NCBI RefSeq assembly: GCF_000428765.1
Contig: NZ_AUAO01000001.1
Location: forward strand, 372,001-436,000
Length of the DNA: 64,000 nt
From: Brevundimonas aveniformis DSM 17977
GTDB taxonomy: Bacteria > Pseudomonadota > Alphaproteobacteria > Caulobacterales > Caulobacteraceae
Direction of reading: 5' to 3'
Part shown: one piece after another, positions 16,458-25,282 of the stretch
How the letters are laid out: the number at the start of each line of letters is the position of its first letter
Position numbering within the stretch: the stretch's first letter is position 1
Notes under the pieces: model-generated
What the model saw: only the letters and a program-made list of their open reading frames with translations
What the model was told of the DNA's origin: nothing
Database searches by the model: none
Translations under genes and position numbers: made by a program

Positions 16458-17660
16458 ATGAGTCAATTCAAAGGGGCCGGTCAGGCACCGGCCCGTCCAT
16501 GGGCGGCGGACGCCCTGAGCTGGCTGATCGGTCCGATCACCCATCAGGAGTTCTTTGACCGCTATTATGAGCGCGAGGCGCTGATCGTCCCCCGCGACGA
16601 GCCCACGCGGTTCGCCCCCCTGTTGTCGATCGCGCATCTGGACAGCCTGATCGCCTCCGCCGATCTCCGTGCGAACACGATCGACCTGGCCGATGCCAGC
16701 CGCGAATTGGATCGCGCGGGCTGGGTCATGGACGGTGGTGCGGTTGATCGCGCCGTCATCGCCCACCAGCACGCACTGGGCGCAACGATCATCCTGCAGC
16801 AGCTGCATCAGTCCGACCCGGATCTGGCCGCCTTCTGCCGGGCGATGGAACAGACCTTTTCCTGTCATGTGCAGACCAACATCTACCTGACGCCGCCCTC
16901 AGCTCAGGGCTTTCACACCCACTACGACAACCACGACGTCTTCGTGCTTCAGGTCGAGGGCGAAAAGCTCTGGCGGCTCTACGGCACGCCGGTGACCACC
17001 CCTTATCGCGGCGAGGGCTTCGAACGCGGCAAATATGATCTGGGCGAGAAGACCAGCGAGTTTGTCCTCAAGGCCGGCGACTGCGCCTATGTCCCGCGCG
17101 GCTTGGTCCACGACGCCTCAACGTCTGGCGATGGACCATCGCTGCACATCACCTGCGGCTTGATCGTCAAAACCTGGGCGGAGGTCGTGCTTGAGGCTGT
17201 CTCGGAGGTCGCGCTGAGCGAGCCGGAGTTCCGCCGCAGTCTGCCGCCCGGTCACGCTCACAGAGATTATGACCGGACCCAGGCCCAGGTCCTGTTCGAC
17301 CGCCTAATGAAGATTCTTCCCGAACGTGCGCGGATGGACAGTGCCTTCGACCTGATGGTCGATGGCTTTATCCGGTCGCGGGATTCCGACATCGCCGGGG
17401 CTGTCGTCTCGGGAGCCCTGCCGCTCGACCCGGCCCAGGCCTATGTGCTGAAGGCCACCATCCCCTGGCGACTTGCCGAGGACGGCGACACCCTGGTGCT
17501 GATCGCGCCAGGCGGGGACCTGGATATCAAACAAGCCGAAGAAGCGGCCTATCGGCGTGCCCTGTCCGGCGATCCCTTTGTCCTGGCAGACCTCGGGCTG
17601 GACGATGCCGACAAGGTGCTACGCCGCCTGATTGCTTTCGGCGTGATCGAGCCGGCCTAG
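16458..17660 (+). CDS. JmjC-type cupin oxygenase (Cupin_4/ROX-like)
   Basis: 400 aa. The facial triad reads His155, Asp157 (THYDNHDVFVLQ) and His218 (PRGLVHDA), followed by a C-terminal winged-helix-like domain as in the YcfD/ROX ribosomal oxygenases, which hydroxylate Arg or His of ribosomal proteins. EGEKLWRLYG is the typical strand after the metal site. It starts six bases after the Tat repeat protein with no clear Shine-Dalgarno, so translation is probably coupled to it, which suggests a different substrate from ribosomal proteins. The stop overlaps the convergent crotonase gene. Confidence 0.87.
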   Translation: MSQFKGAGQAPARPWAADALSWLIGPITHQEFFDRYYEREALIVPRDEPTRFAPLLSIAHLDSLIASADLRANTIDLADASRELDRAGWVMDGGAVDRAVIAHQHALGATIILQQLHQSDPDLAAFCRAMEQTFSCHVQTNIYLTPPSAQGFHTHYDNHDVFVLQVEGEKLWRLYGTPVTTPYRGEGFERGKYDLGEKTSEFVLKAGDCAYVPRGLVHDASTSGDGPSLHITCGLIVKTWAEVVLEAVSEVALSEPEFRRSLPPGHAHRDYDRTQAQVLFDRLMKILPERARMDSAFDLMVDGFIRSRDSDIAGAVVSGALPLDPAQAYVLKATIPWRLAEDGDTLVLIAPGGDLDIKQAEEAAYRRALSGDPFVLADLGLDDADKVLRRLIAFGVIEPA

Positions 17661-18454
17661 TTGCCGTTGAAAGCGCCGGGCCGCTTTTCAATGACAGCCT
17701 GCACGCCTTCGAGGTGGTCGTTCGTCAGGTGCGCCAGCGCCTGAACCGCCGCCGACATCTCCAAGAGCTGATCGAAACTGGCGTCGCGCCCCTGTCGCAA
17801 CAACGCCTTGCCCATGCGTAGAGCTTGCGGCGGCTGGCCGGCAATCTCTTCAGCCAGCTTCACAGTCTCATCCATCAGGACACCAGGGGCCACCACCCGG
17901 TTGACCAGTCCCCAGGCCAGGGCCGTCTCGGCGTCGATACTGTTTCCGGTGAACAACATCTCGGCCGCCCGCGCATAGCCGACATTTCGCGGCAGGAGCC
18001 AGGCTCCACCATCACCCGGGATCAATCCCAGCTTGATAAAGGGGACGCCGAAAACGGCCTCTGACGAGGCCAGGCGAATGTCCGCCAAACCTGCAATGTC
18101 GCAGCCGAGCCCCATGGCCGGCCCGTTGACGGCGGCAATCAGGGGCACCTCCAGTCCATACAGGGATCGGACAATCCGGTGCACAACGCGACGATAGCGT
18201 TCGCGGATCGCTGCGCCCGAACCTTCGAACAGGGCCGAACGTCCGGCCATCGCTTTGAGATCGCCCCCGGCAGAAAAGGCGCGCCCGGCCCCCGTCAGGA
18301 TCGCAACACTGATTTGCGGATCAGAGTTGATGGCATCACACGCCCCCGCGAAGGCCTCGCCGTCATCGAGATCGGGCAGAGCATTCAGACGGTCCGGTCG
18401 GTTCAGAGTCAGAACGGCAATCCGTCCGCGGCGTTCGATCTCGATCAGGCTCAT
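17657..18454 (-). CDS. Enoyl-CoA hydratase/isomerase family protein
   Basis: 265 aa crotonase fold. The oxyanion-hole strands are FSAGGDLKAM and NGPAMGLGCDIAG. Aligned by eye with rat hydratase, the first catalytic Glu is Asp119 and the second is Phe139 (FGVPFIKLGLIPGDGG), so ordinary hydratase chemistry is doubtful; an isomerase, thioesterase or other crotonase activity is possible. ATG at 18454 has GGGAGGA upstream; a longer frame exists but is not coding-like. Confidence 0.87.
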   Translation of the reverse strand: MSLIEIERRGRIAVLTLNRPDRLNALPDLDDGEAFAGACDAINSDPQISVAILTGAGRAFSAGGDLKAMAGRSALFEGSGAAIRERYRRVVHRIVRSLYGLEVPLIAAVNGPAMGLGCDIAGLADIRLASSEAVFGVPFIKLGLIPGDGGAWLLPRNVGYARAAEMLFTGNSIDAETALAWGLVNRVVAPGVLMDETVKLAEEIAGQPPQALRMGKALLRQGRDASFDQLLEMSAAVQALAHLTNDHLEGVQAVIEKRPGAFNGN

Positions 18455-18512
18455 CGGTGTCCTCCCATGTGAGGCAGGACTAGGAGCCGACCGTGCCCGC
18501 GACAAGCAGAAA

Positions 18513-18532
18513 GCCCCGGCGAGCGCCGGGGC
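18513..18532 (-). terminator. Intrinsic terminator of the small exported-protein gene
   Basis: On the minus strand GCCCCGGC-GCTC-GCCGGGGC is followed by TTTCTGCTTG, 25 bases beyond the stop of the gene at 18558. Confidence 0.55.
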
Positions 18533-18557
18533 CTCCCCTTGTTTGGCTCCATCAAGC

Positions 18558-18848
18558 CTAGCGACAGGCGGCAAGCTCACCGGTGGCTGCGGCCTGATCC
18601 GACCGTGCCCAGGACGCTGCTTCGCGTCGTGCGCTAGAGGCCGCATCACGAATGTGGTCCGCTCGGCCGCGGCGTTGCTCGCGCAGCGTCTGATCAAAGC
18701 GAGCCGTGTCCGCACCGGTCCCGTCCGCCAGGCCGGCACATCGGGCGGTGGCGATATAGTCGGTGTCCGAGAGCCGAACCGTCTGGGCCTGGGCGGCCCC
18801 GGCCAGGGCGGCGGCAACGAGAGCCGTAGGTACGATAAGCATCTTCAT
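18558..18848 (-). CDS. Small exported protein of unknown function
   Basis: 96 aa. A Sec signal (MKMLIVPTALVAAALAGAAQAQ, given here as start and end MKMLI...AQAQ) leaves a mature part of about 75 residues with two Cys (ARCAGLADG and the C-terminal AACR), likely one disulfide, and an Arg/Asp-rich helical middle. GGAGA lies before the ATG. Its 149-bp upstream region is AT-rich, and a terminator follows, so it is a single-gene unit. Family not recognised. Confidence 0.7.
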   Translation of the reverse strand: MKMLIVPTALVAAALAGAAQAQTVRLSDTDYIATARCAGLADGTGADTARFDQTLREQRRGRADHIRDAASSARREAASWARSDQAAATGELAACR

Positions 18849-18997
18849 GTCGGTATCTCCGTTTTTTTGCTGAGCGCCTGAACAACCCCTTGGAAGGGTC
18901 GCTCGAAGATCTCGGATCGACAAGTTAACTATCGGATATTATTGGCTATAGTTTTGCCCCAAGCATGACGGTGTCGTAATCTTCAGCGCACCGGTCT

Positions 18998-19207
18998 ATG
19001 ACGCAGGCCATGTCCACGCCGATCACCACCCCGTGCGTCAAGGTTTGCATCGTCGATGGCGAGAGTGGCCTGTGCCTCGGCTGTTATCGCAAGCTGGAAG
19101 AGATCGCAGGCTGGATACGGCTGACGCAGGATCAGCGGGAAACCATCCTGTCCGAACTGCCGGGGCGTCGGGGCCAGATTGACCCGGCCAAGCTGGGCGA
19201 AGCCTGA
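18998..19207 (+). CDS. DUF1289 family protein
   Basis: 69 aa. Four cysteines in the family pattern (Cys13, Cys17, Cys26, Cys29: TPCVKVCIVDGESGLCLGCY) probably hold a metal or Fe-S cluster; then GWIRLTQDQRETILSELPGR. An ATG at 19010 is an equally possible start, as neither has a clear ribosome site. Role unknown; these proteins often lie beside other short conserved genes in Proteobacteria. Confidence 0.85.
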   Translation: MTQAMSTPITTPCVKVCIVDGESGLCLGCYRKLEEIAGWIRLTQDQRETILSELPGRRGQIDPAKLGEA

Positions 19208-19282
19208 TTCACCGGATGCAAACCTGATCGCGCTAGGCTGATCCCAAGGCCGAGAAACGGCCAGTGTGTGGGGTGCGTAGGC

Positions 19283-19747
19283 GTGAAGAAGCTCAAACCC
19301 ATGGCGATCGTGGCCATCGCAGCCTGTGGCGCGCTCGGCGCGGCTGGCGGCGTGCTGGCCGTCGATCGGTCTGTCGGCCCCCCCGACGCCGTGCTTCCGG
19401 TCGCCGACGACGGGCATTTCTGGGCTGAGGGGGCGACCGAGGGCGGTCGTCTTCGCCTGCTGATTGATACAGGTGCGACTCGGGTTTCCCTGACCCGCAC
19501 GGATGCGGAACGTCTGGGGGTCATCCTGACGGACGACGCCTTCACCGACGTTGTGGCGACCGCGGGCGGACCGTCACATGTGGCGGTCATTACCCTGCCC
19601 TGGCTCTCGGTGGGACCGACGCGCCTTGAGAACGTTGAGGCCGTTGTGTTCCAGAACGGCCTGGGTCACTCCCTGCTCGGCATGAGCTTTCTGGGCCGGC
19701 TGGACGGCTACGGCGTGTCCCGCGGGGCCATGCGGCTCCAGAGCTAG
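19283..19747 (+). CDS. Retropepsin-like aspartic protease (TIGR02281/clan AA type)
   Basis: 154 aa with a membrane-anchor helix near 7-27 (MAIVAIAACGALGAAGG). The active-site strand is LLIDTGATRVSLT with Asp62, and the second signature HSLLGMSFLGRL lies near the C-terminus; such proteins act as dimers, probably in the periplasm. GTG at 19283 is preferred because KK then directly precedes the anchor; GTG at 19268 is an alternative. Its stop overlaps the convergent barrel-protein gene by four bases. Confidence 0.85.
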   Translation: MKKLKPMAIVAIAACGALGAAGGVLAVDRSVGPPDAVLPVADDGHFWAEGATEGGRLRLLIDTGATRVSLTRTDAERLGVILTDDAFTDVVATAGGPSHVAVITLPWLSVGPTRLENVEAVVFQNGLGHSLLGMSFLGRLDGYGVSRGAMRLQS

Positions 19748-20427
19748 AAGCGCCAGGTCAGCCCAACCTGAACCACCGGATAGTAGCGTAGCTCGGCGGC
19801 CTCTGATTCCACACGACCTTCCTCGCGACGAAGCTGAGTCTGAAGGTTCGGATCATTCGACAAGGTGCCGCCGACCGAGTTCAGGTGAACATCCGGCTCA
19901 TCGCCGATGGCGACCCCGGCCAGGACCCGCCAACCCAGACCGCGCACCCGGCTGAAGGTACTGTCCCATCCGGCTCCGAACGACAGGGCCCGATCGCCCA
20001 GGTCCACCTCGCCATCCAGTCGCCCGATCTGCGTCGGGGTGAATGTCTGGTCACCGATGGTCACCGGCCCGGCCGGCTGGGCCGCCAGGCCGACGGCGCG
20101 TTCCCCGAACAGCCCGCCCCCACTGACGAAGAAGTTGGATTCCATCGGGTGGACCTGAACGAAGCCGCCGATCACCCCGGAATCCAGGCGTCCGGTATAG
20201 GTAATGTCGTCCACATTCTGGTCGCGCTCGAATTCTGCGAACTCGTAGGTCGCGCGAAGGCTGATGTAGGAGGTGACCCGGAACTGTCCCTCGACGTAGA
20301 GGCCGGTGGTCCCAATGCCGGCCCCGGCGGCGAAACGGGTCGGCTCGCGCGGCTCCGTAGGTGCCTGAGCCTGGGCGGCACCCGCCGCCGCAATAGCAGA
20401 CAGGGCGATCAGCGCGATGCGGGTCAT
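19744..20427 (-). CDS. Outer-membrane beta-barrel protein
   Basis: 227 aa. Sec signal with AQA cut near residue 21, then alternating strands such as YISLRATYEFAEFE and a C-terminal VVQVGLTWRF ending in Phe, as needed by the BAM machinery. Aromatic girdle residues and short loops fit an eight-stranded OmpW/Opa-like barrel. AGGAGG lies upstream of the ATG. Followed upstream by the TauE-type permease gene (60-base gap), so an operon is possible. Function unknown. Confidence 0.8.
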   Translation of the reverse strand: MTRIALIALSAIAAAGAAQAQAPTEPREPTRFAAGAGIGTTGLYVEGQFRVTSYISLRATYEFAEFERDQNVDDITYTGRLDSGVIGGFVQVHPMESNFFVSGGGLFGERAVGLAAQPAGPVTIGDQTFTPTQIGRLDGEVDLGDRALSFGAGWDSTFSRVRGLGWRVLAGVAIGDEPDVHLNSVGGTLSNDPNLQTQLRREEGRVESEAAELRYYPVVQVGLTWRF

Positions 20428-20486
20428 GGGAGCCTCCTGTGGCGCAGGGAACCGTGGACCAACACGGCTAATGAAGCCTGAACAGC

Positions 20487-21311
20487 TCAGAGCGCCTTGA
20501 TCAGCACAGCTACCGCGGCAAGCGTCAGATAGACGGCAAAGGCGCGTCGCAGCACGGTCTTGTCGAGGCGATGCGCCAGGCGCGCACCGAACGGGGCCAC
20601 GGCTGTCGTCAGCAACCCCAGGGTGATGGCCGCCGGAACATTCACGTAGCCCAGCGACAGGGGTGGCCTCCCCGGGGCCCCCCAACCGAACAGGACAAAC
20701 CCCAGGGTCGCCGCCAGGCCGATGGCGAAGCCAAATCCCGAAGCCGTCGCCACGGCCTGATGAATAGGCCGACCGAACAGCGTCATGGTCATTCCGCCCA
20801 GACTGCCACCGCCAATCCCCATCATGGCCGACAGACCACCTATCGTGGTGGCTATGACGCGCCGGCCCCAGCCGGTCGGCAGATCTCCGGCCAGCTTCCA
20901 GCCATCAGGCGTCAGAGCCATCTGGGCCGCCACCAGGATCAGGCAGACTCCATAGACCCAGCCGAGGTTCGCCATCGAGGTCATCCCCGCGATCCCGGCC
21001 CCGATCAGGGCCCCAAACGCCACCCACGGCGTCCACGTCCTCAGGACCGTCTCGTCCACCGCCCCGTGCGCCCGGTGCGCCGCCAGCGACCGCCAGCTGG
21101 TCGCCACGATGGTCAGGAGCGACGACCCGATCGCAACGTGTAGATTGCTCTCGCCGCCGACGCCTAACAGCTCGAAAGCATAGAACAGGGCTGGCACCAT
21201 CACCGTGCCGCCCCCGACGCCGAACAGTCCCGCGATCAGCCCGCCGAACAGTCCCGCTCCGATCAGCGCCGCCGCCAAGGCGGCCCAGTCAGAAAAAGAC
21301 AGGGCCTCCAC
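20487..21311 (-). CDS. Sulfite exporter TauE/SafE family (DUF81) permease
   Basis: 274 aa with eight or so membrane helices in two halves, each with a Gly-rich motif: AGLFGVGGGTVMVPALFY and SAMMGIGGGSLGGMTMTLFG. These proteins move small sulfonates, sulfite or related anions; the substrate is not evident. Start is GTG three bases after the dusA stop, in one leftward operon. Confidence 0.88.
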   Translation of the reverse strand: MEALSFSDWAALAAALIGAGLFGGLIAGLFGVGGGTVMVPALFYAFELLGVGGESNLHVAIGSSLLTIVATSWRSLAAHRAHGAVDETVLRTWTPWVAFGALIGAGIAGMTSMANLGWVYGVCLILVAAQMALTPDGWKLAGDLPTGWGRRVIATTIGGLSAMMGIGGGSLGGMTMTLFGRPIHQAVATASGFGFAIGLAATLGFVLFGWGAPGRPPLSLGYVNVPAAITLGLLTTAVAPFGARLAHRLDKTVLRRAFAVYLTLAAVAVLIKAL

Positions 21312-21313
21312 GC

Positions 21314-22330
21314 TCAGGCCGCCTCGCGCCGGGCTTCGGCTTCGCGCACGGCAGCAACGGCGCGATCAACGACCTCCAGCCCGGCCCCCGCCTGCCCGGC
21401 CTCGACCGTCAGAATGCGTCGATAGGTCCGCGCGCCGGGGCGCCCGTGCATGGCCCCGAGCATGTGCCGCGTCATGGCCGACAGATGCACGCCCTCGTCG
21501 AGCCGCGCCGCCAGATAGGGACGATAGGCCTCGATCGCCTCGAACGGCCCGACATCCTCGACCGCCTCGCCGAATATGCGCCGGTCCACCTGACCCAGCA
21601 GGGCCGGCTCGTGATAGGCGGCCCGGCCCAACATGACCCCGTCCAGCGCCGGGCCGTCATCGTTTTCGACCAGGAACCCTTCGGCCCGATCCAGATCAGC
21701 GATCCCACCGTTGATCGAGATCGACAGCTCAGGCCGCTCAGCCTTCAGCCGCCGGACCACGCCATAGTCGAGCGGCGGCACATCCCGGTTCTCCTTGGGA
21801 GACAGCCCTTTCAGCCAGGCCTTGCGGGCATGGACGACGAAGGTATCGACCCTGGCATCCGCACAGGTCCGCACCAGGGCGAACAACCCTTCATCCGTTG
21901 ACTGATCATCGACGCCGATCCGGCACTTGACCGTCACCGGCACTGCGACCGCCGCCTGCATCGCCGCCATACAGTCCGCCACCAGGTCCGGCTCGCGCAT
22001 CAGGCAGGCCCCAAACCGCCCCGACTGCACCCGGTCGGACGGGCAGCCGACATTCAGATTGATCTCGGCATAGCCCTCGGCCTCGCCGATCCGCGCCGCC
22101 TCGGCCAGGTCGGCCGGCTCCGACCCGCCGAGTTGCAGGGCCACCGGCTGTTCCAGTGGATCAAATCCGATCAGGCGCGCGCGGTCGCCGTGGATCACCG
22201 CGCCGGTCGTCACCATCTCGGTATAGAGCAGGGCCCGCTTCGTGAAGGCGCGATGGAACGCCCGGCAATGCCGGTCGGTCCAGTCCATCATCGGGGCCAC
22301 CGACAGGCGGCGGGCAAGCGCCAGGGTCAT
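21314..22330 (-). CDS. dusA: tRNA-dihydrouridine(20/20a) synthase DusA
   Basis: FMN enzyme reducing U20/U20a in the tRNA D-loop. 338 aa. Starts with LSVAPMMDWTDRHCR; the catalytic Cys is in NLNVGCPSDRV, followed by the GACLM segment; HARKAWLKGLSPKENR and INGGI are DusA-specific. C-terminal helical domain has SAMTRHMLGAMHG. The ATG at 22330 has GGGGCG upstream; ATGs at 22342 and 22366 are alternatives. Followed closely by the TauE-like gene. Confidence 0.93.
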   Translation of the reverse strand: MTLALARRLSVAPMMDWTDRHCRAFHRAFTKRALLYTEMVTTGAVIHGDRARLIGFDPLEQPVALQLGGSEPADLAEAARIGEAEGYAEINLNVGCPSDRVQSGRFGACLMREPDLVADCMAAMQAAVAVPVTVKCRIGVDDQSTDEGLFALVRTCADARVDTFVVHARKAWLKGLSPKENRDVPPLDYGVVRRLKAERPELSISINGGIADLDRAEGFLVENDDGPALDGVMLGRAAYHEPALLGQVDRRIFGEAVEDVGPFEAIEAYRPYLAARLDEGVHLSAMTRHMLGAMHGRPGARTYRRILTVEAGQAGAGLEVVDRAVAAVREAEARREAA

Positions 22331-22392
22331 GCCGCGCCCCATAGGCCAGGCGGGCCTCCGCTGCAAATCTGCGGCGATCCGTGATGCCCTCT

Positions 22393-22842
22393 CTATTGTG
22401 TCGTGCGATGAGCCAGACGACGCGTCAAATAGACCGAGACGACTGCGGCCGTCGCGGTGGCGAAAGCCCCCCAGGCCATGTCGATCAGAGTGAGATGGAT
22501 CGGCCAGATCCGCAGGGTCGCCTGATTGGTGAGATCATAGGTGGCGTAGGCCACCAGCCCAAACAAGCCTCCGGTCCATAGCGCCCTGACGGTGCCACCC
22601 GCTTTCAGGGCCGGCAGCACGACCAGCCATGTCACGCCAACCAGATACAAGACATAGAAGGCCGCCGCCGGGCCCCACCTCACATCATCAGCCATGATCT
22701 CGCCGATGGCCGGTCGGTAGAGGCGCGGTGCCGCATTCGACAGCCACAGATAGTCCAGAACGGCGAATGCGCTCCCCGCGGTCAGATAGGCCAGGATCGG
22801 CCTCACCCATTCTCCTGAACCTGTTCGTCCGTCATCCTGCAT
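22393..22842 (-). CDS. DUF2177 family membrane protein
   Basis: 149 aa with four membrane helices. LDYLWLSNAAPRLYRP near 24-39 and YATYDLTNQATLRIWP near 100-115 are the family marks. Function unknown. The start at 22842 has AGGAGA upstream. It is divergent from the VWA protein, with 145 bases between. Confidence 0.85.
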   Translation of the reverse strand: MQDDGRTGSGEWVRPILAYLTAGSAFAVLDYLWLSNAAPRLYRPAIGEIMADDVRWGPAAAFYVLYLVGVTWLVVLPALKAGGTVRALWTGGLFGLVAYATYDLTNQATLRIWPIHLTLIDMAWGAFATATAAVVSVYLTRRLAHRTTQ

Positions 22843-22987
22843 GCCGATTCGTCTCCTGACACGGGGTGTGTCCGAACAACAACGCGAGGCCCACGATCCG
22901 GTTTCGCCCTTTGAGCGACCCCTGCTCGCCCCATTTCGGCCAAAGGTTGCACCGCCCAATCCCCACATCAACGGGTGGAGGTCCAAG

Positions 22988-24784
22988 ATGCAGTGGCTCA
23001 AGATCAGTCTGGTTTCTGTTTTATCGCTAGCGACGGCAACGTCTGGGGCTCTGGCACAGTCGTTCACGCCCCCGCCGCCGGTGGGTCCGACGCGGCCGCT
23101 CGACGGCGAGGCGACGCCAGCGGCCTGCGAACAGTTCGGCTATCAGATCAACGACCTAGAACGTGACGGTCGCGCGCGCGGCGCACCAATGGTGTCCACC
23201 GCACCCGTGACCCAGATGACCGGGGCCCTGCCACCACCACCACCACCACCTCCTCCCCCTTCGCCGCCGCCTTTGGCCTATGCGCCGCAAACCGCTGACT
23301 CCGTCGTCGTCACCGGCAGCCGGATACGCCAAGAGGGTCTGGTTTCCACCTCTCCGGTGCGACCCGGACCCCAGCCCGGCGACACCGAGCGCTACCCGGA
23401 CGCCCCCACCAACGCCGTCGTCGTCACCGCCGAGAACCCGGTCTCGACCCTGGCCATCGACGTCGACACCGCCAGCTATTCCAACGTCCGGCGCTTCCTC
23501 AATGACGGCTCCCTGCCGCCACGCGACGCCGTTCGGGTGGAGGAGCTGATCAACTATTTCGACTATGGCTACGAGCGGCCGCGCAGCCGCGCCCAGCCGT
23601 TCACAGTCTTCACGGAAGTCAGCGCCAGCCCCTGGGCAGAGGGGCGTCAGATCCTGCACGTCGGCCTGCAAGGCTATGAGCTGCAAAGCCGTGAGCGTCC
23701 GGCCCTCAATCTGGTCTTCCTGGTCGATGTGTCCGGTTCGATGTGGTCGCCCGACAAGCTGCCGCTGGCGCAACAGGCGCTGAACACCCTGATCGACCAA
23801 CTCCGGCCCCAGGACCGGGTCGGCATCGTCGTCTACGCCGGGGCCGCCGGCGCGGTGCTCCAGCCGACGCCGGGCGACCAGCGCCTGCGCATCCGCTGCG
23901 CCGTCAATGCGCTGCGCGCCGGCGGCTCGACCGCGGGCGGTGCCGGCCTGGCCCTGGCGTATCGGATGGCCGAGGCCAACTTTGATCGGGATCGGGTCAA
24001 TCGCGTCGTCCTGCTGACCGATGGCGACTTCAACGTCGGCGTCACCTCCGACCAGCGGCTCGAGGACTTCGTGGCCGAGCGCCGCGAGAGCGGCGTCTAT
24101 CTGTCGGTCTATGGCTTCGGGCGCGGCAACTACAACGACACGATGATGCAGGCCATCTCCCAGGCCGGCAACGGCACGGCGGGCTATATCGATACGATCC
24201 ATGAGGCCAACCGCCTGTTCCGCGACGACTTCTCTTCGTCCATCTTCCCCATCGCCGACGATGTGAAGGTTCAGATCGAGTTCAATCCGGCCCAGGTCGC
24301 CGAATGGCGTCTGATCGGCTACGAGACACGCCTGCTGAACCGCGAGGATTTCAACAACGACGCGGTCGATGCGGGCGACGCAGGCTCAGGTGCCACCGTC
24401 ACCGCCATCTATGAGATCACACCTCCCGGCGGCCCTACCCAGGTCGACCCTCTGCGCTATGCCGTGCCCTCAACCAACAGTCGGGACGGCGAACTGGCCT
24501 TCGTGCGGGTTCGCTACAAACTGCCCGGCGAGGACGATTCCCGCCTGATGGAACAGGTGGTTCAGGCCGATGCCGTTCGCCCTTCGGAATCCACCCGCTG
24601 GGCCCTGTCAGTCGCGGCCTTCGGCCAGCGCCTGCGCGGCGATCCCTGGCTCTCGGACGATTTTGGCTGGGATGATATCCGGGGTCTGGCCAGCGGGGCT
24701 GTCGGTCGCGATCAGGACGGCCTGCGCCGCGAGTTCATCGGCCTGATCGACCGGGCCTCGGAACTGGAGCGCCGCACGCCGTAG
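22988..24784 (+). CDS. VWA domain protein (YfbK type) with a TonB-receptor-like motif
   Basis: 598 aa. Sec signal ending ALAQ, then a run of ten prolines (residues about 80-95), then VVVTGSRI at 106-113, a motif of TonB-dependent receptors. The VWA domain follows: a von Willebrand N-terminal region from 140 (STLAIDVDTASYSNVRRFL), metal site D247-x-S-x-S (VDVSGSM) and TDGDFNVG, then the DUF3520-type C-terminus. Probably periplasmic or envelope-bound. GGAGG precedes the ATG. Function not known; YfbK-type proteins occur in many Gram-negatives. Confidence 0.88.
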   Translation: MQWLKISLVSVLSLATATSGALAQSFTPPPPVGPTRPLDGEATPAACEQFGYQINDLERDGRARGAPMVSTAPVTQMTGALPPPPPPPPPPSPPPLAYAPQTADSVVVTGSRIRQEGLVSTSPVRPGPQPGDTERYPDAPTNAVVVTAENPVSTLAIDVDTASYSNVRRFLNDGSLPPRDAVRVEELINYFDYGYERPRSRAQPFTVFTEVSASPWAEGRQILHVGLQGYELQSRERPALNLVFLVDVSGSMWSPDKLPLAQQALNTLIDQLRPQDRVGIVVYAGAAGAVLQPTPGDQRLRIRCAVNALRAGGSTAGGAGLALAYRMAEANFDRDRVNRVVLLTDGDFNVGVTSDQRLEDFVAERRESGVYLSVYGFGRGNYNDTMMQAISQAGNGTAGYIDTIHEANRLFRDDFSSSIFPIADDVKVQIEFNPAQVAEWRLIGYETRLLNREDFNNDAVDAGDAGSGATVTAIYEITPPGGPTQVDPLRYAVPSTNSRDGELAFVRVRYKLPGEDDSRLMEQVVQADAVRPSESTRWALSVAAFGQRLRGDPWLSDDFGWDDIRGLASGAVGRDQDGLRREFIGLIDRASELERRTP

Positions 24785-24796
24785 CCGGCATCTGTG

Positions 24797-24823
24797 GCTC
24801 CTCCCCATTTCATGGGGAGGAGC
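24797..24823. terminator. Bidirectional hairpin between convergent genes
   Basis: GCTCCTCCCCAT-TTC-ATGGGGAGGAGC: a perfect 12-bp stem between the VWA stop and the phosphatase stop. No T-run follows, so it may be a structural or Rho-independent weak stop or a dispersed repeat. Confidence 0.4.
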
Positions 24824-24826
24824 GGT

Positions 24827-25282
24827 TCAGGCCACCCGCGCCAAAATCCCTGCCACGGAGGCGGACACCTCGCCCCAGGTGATGTCGAAATCCTCGTCAT
24901 CGCCGTAGTAGGGATCTGCCACCGACTGCCCCTCGCGGCCCGGCACATGGTCGAGCATCAGGCTAAAAGCCGCCGTCGCATCCCATGGCGCAACCTCGCG
25001 CAGCACTCGCAGGTTGGACCGATCCAGCGCAATGATGTGGTCAAACCGGCGAAAATCGTCCGGCGTCACCGTCCGCGCCCTCAGACCCGAAATATCGACG
25101 CCGTTGCGACCCGCCGCCGCAATGGCGCGCGGGTCGGGCGGCTGACCCTCATGCCATCCGCCGGTGCCGGCGGAATCGACCTCAATCCTCAAGCCGCGCC
25201 GCTCCACCTCATTGCGCAAAGCCCCCTCTGCCAGCGGCGAGCGGCAGATGTTGCCAAGGCAGACGAAGAGGATGGAGGTCAT
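24827..25282 (-). CDS. Low-molecular-weight protein-tyrosine phosphatase
   Basis: 151 aa. P-loop [14 protein letters not shown] at 7-20 (Cys8 and Arg14 catalytic) and the acid [11 protein letters not shown] (Asp general acid) near 123-133. Dephosphorylates phosphotyrosine, or arsenate-like substrates in related families. The start overlaps mutL stop (ATGA), so the two are co-translated. Confidence 0.92.
   Translation of the reverse strand: MTSILFVCLGNICRSPLAEGALRNEVERRGLRIEVDSAGTGGWHEGQPPDPRAIAAAGRNGVDISGLRARTVTPDDFRRFDHIIALDRSNLRVLREVAPWDATAAFSLMLDHVPGREGQSVADPYYGDDEDFDITWGEVSASVAGILARVA

Noticed and set aside
23156-24202. 348-codon frame antisense to the VWA gene
   Set aside because: Shadow with unnatural composition.
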